From assembly GCA_003388555.1 (NCBI GenBank), contig QQVD01000048.1, positions 212,760 through 276,759 on the forward strand: a stretch of DNA of 64,000 nucleotides, in the 5' to 3' direction. The position numbers and the translations under genes are program-made. Source of the DNA: Acidobacteriota bacterium. Its GTDB lineage: Bacteria > Acidobacteriota > Thermoanaerobaculia > Multivoradales > Multivoraceae. Positions 32,207-40,621 of the stretch are shown piece by piece (positions within the stretch are counted from its first letter, which is position 1; the number at the start of each line of letters is the position of its first letter). The notes beneath the pieces were generated by a model that made no database searches, was not told the DNA's origin, and was given only the letters and a program-made list of their open reading frames with translations.

Positions 32207-33382
32207 ATGGCCAGCAAGGGCATCTGTGATCGCGTCGCCATCGTCGGAATGGGGTGCACACGATTCGGCGAGCACTGGGACCGCAGCGCCGCCGACCTGC
32301 TGGTGGACGCGGCGCAGGAGGCCTACGCCTCCGCCGGAGTCGAGGCCGACCAGGTCGACGCCTACTGGCTGGGGACCATGGGCAGCGGCATCTCGGGACT
32401 CACCGCCGCAGAGCCGCTGAAGATCCAGTACAAGCCGGTGACCCGGCTCGAGAACATGTGCGCCACCGGCAGCGAGGCGATCCGCAACGCCGCCTACGCG
32501 GTGGCCAGCGGTGCCTACGACCTGGTGGTGGCGATGGGCGTCGAGAAGCTCAAGGACTCGGGCTACAGCGGGCTGGTCGGCAACGCCCCGCCGGGCGACG
32601 GCACCGAGTCGGGAATGACCGCGCCGGCGAACTTCTCGCTGCTGGCGCCGGCCTACGCCGAGAAGTACGGCGTCGAGCTGGAGACCCTGCGCGACGTGCT
32701 CTCGAAGATCGCCTACAAGAACCACTACAACGGCGCCCGCAACCAGAAGGCACAGTTCCAGCGCGAGGTGCCGCTCGACGTGATCAACGCCTCGCCGAAG
32801 GTCGCCGGCATGCTCGGCATCATGGACTGCTCGGGGGTCAGCGACGGAGCCGCCGCGGCGGTGATCTGCCGCGCCGAGGACGCACACAAGTACAACGCCA
32901 AGCCGATCTTCATCAAGGCGCTGTCGTTCGTCGCCGGGCCTGCCGAGGGCGCCAAGCGTCAGGACTACGACTTCACCACCTTCCCCGAGGTCGTCGCCAG
33001 CGCCAAGGACGCGTACGAGCAGGCCGGCATCGAGGATCCGCGCGAGCAGATCAGCATGGCCGAGGTGCACGACTGCTTCACCCCGACCGAGCTGGTGCTG
33101 ATGGAGGACCTCGGGTTCTCGCCGCGCGGCAAGGCCTGGCAGGACACCCTCGACGGGCGCTTCGATCTCAAGGGGGCGCAGCCGGTCAATCCCGACGGCG
33201 GGCTGAAGAGCTTCGGCCACCCGATCGGCGCCAGCGGACTGCGCATGATGTACGAGATGTGGCTGCAGTTGCGCGGTGAGGCGGGCGAGCGTCAGATCGA
33301 CTCCCCCAAGCTCGGCCTCACCCACAACCTCGGCGGCGGTCCGGGACGCGCGGTCAGCTTCGTCTCCGTCGTCGGTCTCTGA
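32207..33382 (+). CDS. Thiolase, SCP2/acetyl-CoA acetyltransferase-like
   Basis: The 391-residue thiolase has the nucleophilic C85 in LENMCATGSEA, the His of EVHDCFTPTE, and the catalytic GHPIGASG loop. The second Cys region of degradative thiolases is replaced by HNLGGGPG, as in SCP2-type enzymes. It should make or cleave a 3-ketoacyl-CoA. It follows the HMG-CoA-synthase-like/DUF35 gene by 111 bp and probably acts with it, perhaps channelling acetoacetyl-CoA. GAGGAG lies seven bases before the ATG. Confidence 0.88.
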   Translation: MASKGICDRVAIVGMGCTRFGEHWDRSAADLLVDAAQEAYASAGVEADQVDAYWLGTMGSGISGLTAAEPLKIQYKPVTRLENMCATGSEAIRNAAYAVASGAYDLVVAMGVEKLKDSGYSGLVGNAPPGDGTESGMTAPANFSLLAPAYAEKYGVELETLRDVLSKIAYKNHYNGARNQKAQFQREVPLDVINASPKVAGMLGIMDCSGVSDGAAAAVICRAEDAHKYNAKPIFIKALSFVAGPAEGAKRQDYDFTTFPEVVASAKDAYEQAGIEDPREQISMAEVHDCFTPTELVLMEDLGFSPRGKAWQDTLDGRFDLKGAQPVNPDGGLKSFGHPIGASGLRMMYEMWLQLRGEAGERQIDSPKLGLTHNLGGGPGRAVSFVSVVGL

Positions 33383-33401
33383 GCCGGCCGCTCCACGACG
33401 C

Positions 33402-33866
33402 GTGGAGGAGGGCGCGCCCCTGCCCGGCGACGACTCACGGATCCGTCCTCAGCGGCCGCGGCGCGCATCGCCGGAGCCCCCGAGCGACGAGCGTTCGCTC
33501 TTCGAGCGGGCCGTCGAGGAGCTGTCGCGACGCGACGCCCGGACGCTGCAGCGCTACAAGCACGGTGGCCGGATGCCGAGCGAGCGCCCGCTCGCCGGCC
33601 CCGCTGCCCGCGGCTCCGGCGAGACGGCCTACTCGCGTCGCCTCGATCTGCACGGCCGCGATCCGGAGGCGGCGGAGAGCCTGGTCGATCGGCTGCTCGC
33701 GGCGGCACCTTCGGGTGACTGGGTGCTGGTGGTCCACGGCCGCGGCTCCGGGCGCCTGGCGCGCCGCGTCGTCGACCAGCTCGATCGCGACCCCCGCGTC
33801 GCCGAGCACCGCGGCGCGCCACCTCGCCTCGGCGGTGAAGGAGCGAGGCTGGTGCGCGTAAGATAG
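33402..33866 (+). CDS. Smr-domain protein
   Basis: The protein (154 residues from this start) has a basic, disordered N-terminal half and a C-terminal Smr domain with the signature LDLHG and VHGRGSG. It ends like MutS2 (GGEGARLVRV). Smr domains are nicking endonucleases or ribosome-associated nucleases, and a stand-alone Smr protein may act on branched DNA or on stalled ribosomes. The GTG at 33402 is the nearest start after the thiolase stop. A CTG at 33420 has a better Shine-Dalgarno (GGAGGAGGG) and may be the true one. Confidence 0.8.
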   Translation: MEEGAPLPGDDSRIRPQRPRRASPEPPSDERSLFERAVEELSRRDARTLQRYKHGGRMPSERPLAGPAARGSGETAYSRRLDLHGRDPEAAESLVDRLLAAAPSGDWVLVVHGRGSGRLARRVVDQLDRDPRVAEHRGAPPRLGGEGARLVRVR

Positions 33867-33930
33867 GCCGACGGCTCCTCCGGGCGGGTGACGTTCCTCG
33901 CCGCGGTCGGATGGTGCCGAGAGGACCGAC

Positions 33931-34662
33931 GTGCAGGAGACGCGAGTCACCAGGCGACAGGATGCGGACAGGCCCGTGGAGCGCGCCGCTCCCCGGGAAG
34001 CACGGTCGTTGCTCCTCGGCGGGGCAGCGCACGAGCTCAACAACATCTTCGCCCAGACCCTCCTGCTCGCCGAGGTGCTCGCCACCGCCGACCTCGATCC
34101 CGAGCTGGCCGGCATGCTCGAGAGCCTGCAGAGATCCGTGCAGAGAGGCATCAACGTGGTCGGGCGGCTGGTGGAGCAGAGCCATCTCGCGCCGGGCGAG
34201 CCGATCCGTCTCGATCCCCGGCACCTGGTGTCGGCGGTGCACAAGCGCTCGGAGGGCCTGATCGGCGAGGACGTGCTGATCAGCCACCGCTATCCCGAGA
34301 CGGTGTTCGACATCCAGGTCGAGCCCCAGGGCCTGCTCGATACCATCCTCGAGTTGTGCCGCGCGACCGCCGTGGAGCTGGTGGCGGGCGGCCACCGGCC
34401 GCGCGTCGACGTGCTGGTGACGATGCTGGAGGGGTCGCCCGGTAGGAAGGTCTGCCTCGGCGTCACCGCGCCGCCGTCGCTGATCGTCGAGGGCGGCCTC
34501 GAGCCGTGCGACGCCCTGGACCTCGACCGATACCGCGAGCACCGGCACGGCGGCCTGCTCGAGGGTCTGAGCGCGGCGGCAGGCCGTCTCGGTGCCAGCT
34601 GCCGCGTGATGAGGGAAGGCCCCGGGATCTTCCTGGCACTGGTGTTCGACGCCATCGAGTGA
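33931..34662 (+). CDS. Histidine-kinase-like protein without a recognisable ATPase core
   Basis: The 243-residue protein has an H-box-like segment, GGAAHELNNIFAQTL with H34, followed by a second helix, as in the dimerisation domain of NtrB-type kinases. The later part has some features of a GHKL fold (LLDTILELCRATAVELV in place of the N box). The N, G1 and G2 motifs are not visible, so ATP binding is doubtful. It could be a phosphotransfer protein or a pseudokinase. No response regulator lies nearby. The start is a GTG with GAGG about seven bases upstream. Confidence 0.6.
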   Translation: MQETRVTRRQDADRPVERAAPREARSLLLGGAAHELNNIFAQTLLLAEVLATADLDPELAGMLESLQRSVQRGINVVGRLVEQSHLAPGEPIRLDPRHLVSAVHKRSEGLIGEDVLISHRYPETVFDIQVEPQGLLDTILELCRATAVELVAGGHRPRVDVLVTMLEGSPGRKVCLGVTAPPSLIVEGGLEPCDALDLDRYREHRHGGLLEGLSAAAGRLGASCRVMREGPGIFLALVFDAIE

Positions 34663-34748
34663 GGTGAGCGGGTGCGGGGTGGCCAGCGGGTCGAAGACGG
34701 TCTCCCGCACGCCTCCAGTGTGCCCGGTGGATTTTCAGGGAGGTGACG

Positions 34749-35543
34749 ATGGCGACGGACGCGGGACTCGCGGTGTTGGACTCCTTTCGACTCGACGGAC
34801 GGGTGGCGGTGGTCACCGGCGCCTCGTCGGGTCTCGGGGTCGTGTTCGCCCGTGCCATGAGCGCCGCAGGAGCGGCGGTGGTGGTGGCGGCGCGGCGCGA
34901 AGAGCGCCTCCAGGAGCTCGCGGCCCGGCTCGCCGAGGGCGGCAGGGAGGCGCTGGCGGTGCGCTGTGACGTCACCGATCGTGGCGACGTGGCGCGCCTG
35001 TGCGAGCGGACGCTGGAGGAGTTCGGGCGCGTCGACGTGCTGATCGCCAACGCCGGAGTCTCGGACCCGAAGCCCGCCGAGTCGGAGCCCGAGGAGACCT
35101 TCCGCTGGATCGTCGACGTCAACCTGCACGGCGTGTTCTGGTGCAACCAGAGCTTCGGCGCCGCGATGCTGGGGCAGGACGGCGGCGGTTCGATCGTCAA
35201 CGTCGCCTCGGTGCTCGGCCTGGTCGGCGGCGGACAGATCCCACAGGCCTCCTACACCGCGAGCAAGGGCGCGGTGGTGAACATGACCCGCGAGCTCGCG
35301 GCGCAGTGGGCGCGTCGCGGCGTGCGGGTCAACGCGCTCGCCCCAGGGTTCTTCGAGTCCGAGATGACCGAGGAGATGTTCGCCTCCGAGACGGGGCGCA
35401 ACTGGATCCGCAAGCGCACACCGATGGGTCGTGCCGGCGCCGAGCACGAGCTCGCGGCTGCGGCGCTCTTCCTCGCCTCCGACGCGTCGAGCTACGTCAC
35501 CGGGCAGACCCTGGCGGTCGACGGAGGGTGGACCATCGTCTGA
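34749..35543 (+). CDS. Short-chain dehydrogenase/reductase, FabG-like
   Basis: The 264-residue SDR has the NAD(P) site VTGASSGLG, the NAG strand (LIANAGVSD), catalytic Ser in NVASVLG, and YxxxK in SYTASKG. It ends with the usual LAVDGG region. The substrate is not clear; FabG-like SDRs reduce 3-ketoacyl or small ketone groups. The thiolase and HMG-CoA-synthase-like genes about 1.4 kb upstream could share its pathway, but this is weak evidence. The ATG at 34749 is preferred to the GTG at 34743, with GGGAGG five to six bases upstream. Confidence 0.9.
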   Translation: MATDAGLAVLDSFRLDGRVAVVTGASSGLGVVFARAMSAAGAAVVVAARREERLQELAARLAEGGREALAVRCDVTDRGDVARLCERTLEEFGRVDVLIANAGVSDPKPAESEPEETFRWIVDVNLHGVFWCNQSFGAAMLGQDGGGSIVNVASVLGLVGGGQIPQASYTASKGAVVNMTRELAAQWARRGVRVNALAPGFFESEMTEEMFASETGRNWIRKRTPMGRAGAEHELAAAALFLASDASSYVTGQTLAVDGGWTIV

Positions 35544-35748
35544 GCTTCGCGACGCCCGACGTCGACGGCGGTCGCTGCTGGCGGCACGCCGCGGAAACAC
35601 GATCGCGGTCGCCGGCGTAGTCGGGGAGACTCGGGACGTGGCGATCGCAGCGAGGAAGCGCGCTGCCTGTCGCTGCTCCCGCCGGCCAGACATCCCGTCC
35701 AGACCCTGTCCACAGCGACGATGCCCGACTGCCAGGCCGCCATGAGCC

Positions 35749-36762
35749 ATGAGTGAAGACACCCGATCGAGGAGCGGCTGCTGGCGTTGCGGCTGCTGGG
35801 GCTGCCTGGCCGTCGTGGTCGGCGGCATCCTCCTGCTCGTCGTCATGGGCGTGGCGCAGTACGCCCGCCAGCGCGGCGAAGCGGTGGTCGAGGAAGTCAC
35901 CAGCGATCGCGCGTTGCCCACCGTCGCAGACCTCGAGGCGCTGCGTCGCGCCGGCGAGATCGGTGGCCCGACCAGACTGCCCGATGCCGAGGACTCGGCG
36001 GGAGTCGCGGTGGGCACGGTCGAGCTCGATCTCGGGCTCGGCGAGTTCGAGATCGTCGCCGGGCCTCCGGGCTCCGGCGTCGAGGTCAGTGGCACCTACG
36101 AGCCCGATGCCTTCAACCTGCGTGAGGAGCTCGAGCAGCGCGACGACGGCAGCTGGACCTACCGCCTCTCCTTCCGGCCACGTGGCGGCATGCTGGGGAT
36201 GATGTTCACCGGCGCCGGCAACGACCCGCAGAATCGGCTGCGCATCTCGCTGCCGCCGGACAAGCCCTTCGATCTGGTCGGCGAATGGGGCGTCGGCGAG
36301 GTCCACGCCGAGCTGGGTGGTCTGTGGCTGCGCACGGTCGACCTCGAGATCGGCACCGGCGGTCACTCGGTGAGCTTCTCCACCCCCACGGTCCAGCCGG
36401 TGGGTGAGGTCCGGCTGCGCAAGTCGATCGGTGAGCTCGAGGTCGATCAGCTCGGCAACGCCTCGCCTGCCAGCGCGGTGATCACCCAGCGCATCGGCGA
36501 GCTGCGCGTCGACCTCGACGGCGCCTGGATCGCCGACGCCGACCTCACGCTGCGCAACCGGCTGGGAGAGCTCGACGTCGACGCGCCGCGCGGGGCGCGG
36601 ATCGAGGTCAGCGGCGAGGCTCAGGGACTGGTCGAGAGGCGCATCGACCTGCCGGACGAGAGCGCACTTCCCGACGACGCGCCGCTCCTGCGCCTCGACC
36701 TCAGCGCGCAGGTCGGCGAGGTGCGGGTCGATCCGCCGCGCCGGGGAGAGGATGGGGGATAG
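35749..36762 (+). CDS. Membrane-anchored protein with beta-rich LiaF-like C-terminal domain
   Basis: The 337-residue protein has a Cys/Trp-rich N-terminus (CWRCGCWGC), one membrane helix (about 20-40) and a C-terminal beta-rich domain. Repeated G-E-L/V-x-V/L-D turns (VGEVHAEL, IGELEVDQL, IGELRVDL, LGELDVD) resemble the toastrack or LiaF/DUF4097 beta-solenoid. Function is unknown; such domains are often part of envelope stress or scaffold proteins. The last codons run into the G-rich arm of the repeat at 36742, and the terminal residues EDGG are encoded by it. Confidence 0.7.
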   Translation: MSEDTRSRSGCWRCGCWGCLAVVVGGILLLVVMGVAQYARQRGEAVVEEVTSDRALPTVADLEALRRAGEIGGPTRLPDAEDSAGVAVGTVELDLGLGEFEIVAGPPGSGVEVSGTYEPDAFNLREELEQRDDGSWTYRLSFRPRGGMLGMMFTGAGNDPQNRLRISLPPDKPFDLVGEWGVGEVHAELGGLWLRTVDLEIGTGGHSVSFSTPTVQPVGEVRLRKSIGELEVDQLGNASPASAVITQRIGELRVDLDGAWIADADLTLRNRLGELDVDAPRGARIEVSGEAQGLVERRIDLPDESALPDDAPLLRLDLSAQVGEVRVDPPRRGEDGG

Positions 36763-37017
36763 GGGTGTAGGGGATGGGGACCGAGGAGAGGGTGTAGGGG
36801 TTAGGGGATAGGGGTTGGGGGAACAGTGAGGTCGCGGTTCCGCCGCGATCGTGGCCGATGGTCTGCCGATGCGCTCCTCCGGGAGCGCGGAACGGAAGCG
36901 AGACTTTGTACACGGGTCCTTGTTCCCTGTTCCCTGTTCCCTTGCCCCTAACCCCTAACCCCTAACCCCCAACCCCCAACCCCCTGACCCCCAACCCCCA
37001 ACCCCCAACCCCTCCTC
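36742..37017. repeat. Inverted G-tract/C-tract element with telomere-like GGGGTTA units
   Basis: The left arm (36742-36822) is a run of GGGG blocks spaced by ATA, TTA, TTG or TGTA. The right arm (36944-37017) is its inverted counterpart built of CCCCTAA and CCCCCAA units. Between them lie three tandem TGTTCCC units at 36921-36941. Either strand could form G-quadruplexes, and the arms could pair. The element fills most of the gap between two genes on the same strand. A related fragment is at 28261. Confidence 0.75.
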
Positions 37018-37203
37018 TTCCCGGCGAGCGATCGCCCCGACTTGCTACTGTCTGCCCCGAAGCCCCGACTGGTCGACGCGGCCCCGTGCCTGCGTCGAGG
37101 AGAGAACCTCAGCCCCGATGACGCCGTTCGATTCGAAGGTGGCTCGAAGGCGCGCCCACCGTGATGCGGTGGGGCTGCAAGCACTCGTCCGGCGAGTGAC
37201 CCG
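36763..37203. other. Intergenic region dominated by the G/C-tract element
   Basis: These 441 bases contain the repeat arms and TGTTCCC units. After the repeats comes TGCTACTGT at 37043-37051, an extended -10 motif that could drive the next gene about 150 bp further on. No gene is supported here. Confidence 0.5.
37043..37051 (+). promoter_or_regulatory. Extended -10 promoter candidate for the GST-like gene
   Basis: TGCTACTGT fits TGnTAnnnT. It nearly matches motifs before yhbY (24341) and the molybdenum hydroxylase genes (50752). No clear -35 box is visible. Confidence 0.35.
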
Positions 37204-38220
37204 ATGAGCGACGCGGCTCGGGACGGTGGGATCTTCCTCCACCACTATCCCTCCTCGCTGTTCTCCGAGAAGGTACGGCTGGCGCTCGGCGTGCGCGAGC
37301 TGGCATGGCGGTCGGTGCGCATCGCCGAGATCATGCCGCGCCCCGACCTGATGCCGCTGACCGGTGGCTACCGGCGCACGCCGGTGCTGCAGATCGGCGC
37401 CGACATCTATTGCGACACCGGCTGCATCCTGCCCGCCATCGACCTCCTCCCTGGTGGCGGCCCGTCGCTGTTCCCGTACGGCGGCCGCGAATGGCCGATC
37501 GCGCGCTGGGCCGACACCGCCTTCTTCCAGAGCGCCGTCGGCGTCGTGTTCGGGAGGATCGATCCCGCGGCGCTGCCGCCGGGATTCGTCGCCGACCGCG
37601 AGAAGCTGTCGGGGCGCCCGTACGATCTCGCCGCGCTACGCGCTGCGCTGCCGCACTCGGCCGCTCAGCTGCGCGGCGCCGCCGCCTGGGTCGAGCGCTC
37701 GGCGAGCGCCGGCCCGCGATCCGGCTTCCTGCTCGGCGATCGAGTCAGCGCCGCCGATCTGGCGGTCTACATGGTGTTCTGGTTCGTCGAGCACCTGGCT
37801 CCGGACGCCCTGTCCGGGATCGCCGGTCCGGCGACCCGGGCCTGGATGCAGCGCGTCGCCCTGATCGGGCACGGATCGCCGCACACGGCGACGGCGCAGG
37901 AGGCTCTCGAGGCCGCCGCGCAGGGGAGTCCCGCGGCCGGCCCAGGCGAGGTCCTCGACGCCGGACTGGCGGTCGGGGAGCTCGTCGCGGTCACCCCCGA
38001 CGACTACGGCCGGGTACCGGTCGTCGGCGAGCTGCTGGTCGCCGACCGCGAGCGGATCGTGGTCCGTCGCCACGACTCCCGTGTCGGTGAGGTCGCAGTG
38101 CACTTCCCGAGGGTCGGATTCCATCTCGCGGCCGCACCGCCGGAGATGTCGGACCACGACGAGACGCCCGGAGCCGGCGACGACGCCTCCGACGCCGCGG
38201 CGGGGGAGGCTTCCCGATGA
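37204..38220 (+). CDS. Glutathione S-transferase-like protein
   Basis: The 338-residue protein begins with a thioredoxin-like GST N-domain (FLHHYPSSLFSEKVRLAL, then RTPVLQIGADIYCDT with the cis-Pro) and a helical C-domain with the GDRVSAADLAVYM motif. The final 90 residues form an extra beta-rich domain (VAVTPDDYGRVPVVGELLVADRERIVV) followed by an acidic tail, making it about 100 residues longer than an ordinary GST. The Ser of SSLFS may be the thiol-activating residue. Its stop overlaps the start of the transporter gene (ATGA), so the two are co-translated. Glutathione use is not proven. Confidence 0.8.
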   Translation: MSDAARDGGIFLHHYPSSLFSEKVRLALGVRELAWRSVRIAEIMPRPDLMPLTGGYRRTPVLQIGADIYCDTGCILPAIDLLPGGGPSLFPYGGREWPIARWADTAFFQSAVGVVFGRIDPAALPPGFVADREKLSGRPYDLAALRAALPHSAAQLRGAAAWVERSASAGPRSGFLLGDRVSAADLAVYMVFWFVEHLAPDALSGIAGPATRAWMQRVALIGHGSPHTATAQEALEAAAQGSPAAGPGEVLDAGLAVGELVAVTPDDYGRVPVVGELLVADRERIVVRRHDSRVGEVAVHFPRVGFHLAAAPPEMSDHDETPGAGDDASDAAAGEASR

Positions 38221-40547
38221 CCCTGGAGATCGGTTTCCTCTTCGCCCTCCTGGGGGCGATGGTCTACCTCTTCCTCACCGAGAAGATCCCGGTCGATCTG
38301 ACCGCCTTCCTCGGCCTCGTGATCCTGATCTTCGCCGGCTACGTGGCGCCGGAGGACGCCTTCTCGGGCTTCGCCTCTTCGGCCGTGATCACCATGCTGG
38401 CGATCTTCATCGTCAGCGCGGCGCTGCTCAACACCGGGGTGGCGGACGGTGTCGCCGGGCGCATCCATCGCTGGGTTGGCAGCCGCGAGATCCCGCTCGT
38501 CGTCACGATCATGATCGTCGCCGGCGTGCTGTCGGCGTTCATGAACAACATCGCGGCGACGGCGGTGCTGATGCCGGCGGTCGCCAGCCTCGGCCGCAAG
38601 GCCGACCTGCCGCCGTCGCGGCTGTTCATGCCGCTCGCCTTTGGCGCCATCCTCGGCGGCACCACGACCCTCGTCGGCACGCCTCCCAACCTGCTCGCCG
38701 GGGCGATGCTCGAGGAGCGCGGCATGCAGCCGTTCGGGCTCTTCGACTTCACCCCGATCGGCCTGCTCCTGCTCGGCCTCGGCACGGTGTTCATGGCGAC
38801 GCTCGGGCGGCGACTGCTGCCGCGGGTCGACGCCGAGAAGGCCGGCGGCGAGGGGGGGCTCGAGCTGGCTCGCCTCTACCAGCTCGAGGGCAGCCTGCTG
38901 AGCATCGCGGTGCCCAAGGACTCGAGGCTCGACGGCGCGACCCTGGAGGAGACCGACCTCGGCTCGACCCTCGGGGTGCAGATCCTCGAAATCCGCCGCG
39001 ACCGCCAGAAGCTGCTGGCGCCGTCGCGCACCACCCGTCTGCAGGCGGGCGACGAGCTGCTGGTGCAGGGCAAGCTCGAGGACCTGCGCGAGATCCTCAG
39101 GGTGCGCGGCGTCTCGGTCGCCGATGCCGAGAGCGGCATGATGCGCCGGCCGCAGAGCAGCATCCGCGGTGTGCGGGCGAAGCTGCCCGAAGGCTCGCCG
39201 CTGATCGGCCGTTCGCTGCGCGAGCTCGACTTCCGTGGCCGCTACGGCTGCGCCGTGATCGAGATCGAGCGAGAGGGCGAGGCGGTGCGCGATCACCTGG
39301 CCTCCGAGATCCTGATGCGCGGCGACGTGGTGATCGGTATCGGCGTCGAAGGCGCGCTCGATCGGCTCGAGGAGGAGTTCGATCTCGTCGACTCGAGCGC
39401 CGAGGTGCTCGAGAGCCTGTCGGAGCGCTCGATCTTCCTGCTCGACGTCCCTGCCACCTCGCCGCTGGTCGGCGTCAGCCTCGGGGTCAGTCGCATGGGC
39501 GAGCTGATGGGCCTGACCGTCATCGGCATCGTGCGCGGCAGCGGCAACTGGCTCCCGGTCACGGCCGACGAGGTGATCGAGGCCGGCGACAAGCTGCTGG
39601 TTTCCGGCGAGCGTTCGCGCATCCAGGGTCTGGTGGCCCTCGACGACCTGCGGCTGGAGTCGGTCAGCTCGCTGCCGAAGCTGGAGTCGGAGAGCGTGCT
39701 GGTGGCCGAGGCGACGATCGCGCCGCGCTCGGGCCTCGACGGCAAGACCCTCCGCGAGCTCGACTTCCGCGACCGCTACGGGGTGCAGGTGCTGGGCGTC
39801 TGGCGCGAGGGCAGCGCCATCCGCGAGCGCCTCGCCCAGCTGGCGCTGCGGGTCGGCGACGGCCTGCTGCTGCAGGGGCCGCGCGAGAAGATCGCGGCGC
39901 TCGGCAGCGACCGCGACTTCATCGTGCTGGCCGACGTCGCGGTGCAGGAGCGGCGCACCCGCAAGGCGCCGTTTGCCATCGCCGGGCTGGCGCTGATGGT
40001 GGCGCTGGTGGTGGCCGGGATCCAGCCGATCCAGGTCTCGGCCTTCGCCGCCGCGACGCTGGTGATCCTGAGCGGCGCGCTGACCATGCAGGAGGCCTAC
40101 CGTGCGATCGAGTGGCGGGCGATCTTCCTGGTCGCCGCGGTGCTCCCGGTCGGCGGCGCGATGGAGAAGAGCGGCGCGGCGCTGCTGCTCGCGCAGACCG
40201 TGATCGACGGCGCCGGGCCACTCGGACCGTACGCCGTGCTCGGCTCGCTCATCGTCCTCTCCAGCCTGCTCAGCCAGGGGCTCGACGGGGCGCCCGCCGT
40301 CGTGCTGCTGACTCCGGTGGTGCTGCAGGCGGCGGAGGGACTGGGCCTCAGCCCCTATCCCCTGATGATGGGCGTCGCCCTCGCGGCCTCGGCGGCCTTC
40401 ATGACGCCGTTCAGTCACAAGGCCAACCTGCTGGTGATGGGTCTCGGCGGCTACAGGAGCATGGACTACGTGCGGGTCGGCACGCCGCTGACGATCGTCC
40501 TGCTGGCGTTGATGACCTTCCTGGTGCCGTTCTTCTTCCCCTTCTGA
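38217..40547 (+). CDS. SLC13/DASS-family permease with four TrkA-C (RCK_C) domains
   Basis: The 776-residue membrane protein has the two halves of a divalent anion:sodium symporter-type carrier. Signature turns are NNIAATAVLMPAV and GTPPNLLAGAM in the first half and SQGLDGAPAVVLLTPVV in the second. A central soluble region of about 320 residues (220-540) contains four RCK_C-like repeats, each ending with a GD(E/V/K/G)L(L/V) strand; two are more usual. Substrate may be sulfate, dicarboxylate or another anion. It overlaps the GST-like gene by four bases. Confidence 0.87.
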   Translation: MTLEIGFLFALLGAMVYLFLTEKIPVDLTAFLGLVILIFAGYVAPEDAFSGFASSAVITMLAIFIVSAALLNTGVADGVAGRIHRWVGSREIPLVVTIMIVAGVLSAFMNNIAATAVLMPAVASLGRKADLPPSRLFMPLAFGAILGGTTTLVGTPPNLLAGAMLEERGMQPFGLFDFTPIGLLLLGLGTVFMATLGRRLLPRVDAEKAGGEGGLELARLYQLEGSLLSIAVPKDSRLDGATLEETDLGSTLGVQILEIRRDRQKLLAPSRTTRLQAGDELLVQGKLEDLREILRVRGVSVADAESGMMRRPQSSIRGVRAKLPEGSPLIGRSLRELDFRGRYGCAVIEIEREGEAVRDHLASEILMRGDVVIGIGVEGALDRLEEEFDLVDSSAEVLESLSERSIFLLDVPATSPLVGVSLGVSRMGELMGLTVIGIVRGSGNWLPVTADEVIEAGDKLLVSGERSRIQGLVALDDLRLESVSSLPKLESESVLVAEATIAPRSGLDGKTLRELDFRDRYGVQVLGVWREGSAIRERLAQLALRVGDGLLLQGPREKIAALGSDRDFIVLADVAVQERRTRKAPFAIAGLALMVALVVAGIQPIQVSAFAAATLVILSGALTMQEAYRAIEWRAIFLVAAVLPVGGAMEKSGAALLLAQTVIDGAGPLGPYAVLGSLIVLSSLLSQGLDGAPAVVLLTPVVLQAAEGLGLSPYPLMMGVALAASAAFMTPFSHKANLLVMGLGGYRSMDYVRVGTPLTIVLLALMTFLVPFFFPF

Positions 40548-40621
40548 CGCGATCGGGGCGGCGCCGGCGCAGTCGTGGCGGGACTTGCCACGGAGGGGGT
40601 CGATGCGGGATCCTGGCAAGG

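Noticed and set aside
36921..36941. Start of a CRISPR array from the TGTTCCC units.
   Set aside because: Units are seven bases, directly adjacent and without spacers.
36944..37017. A chromosome end or telomere.
   Set aside because: Ordinary genes continue on both sides, so the telomere-like repeat is internal.
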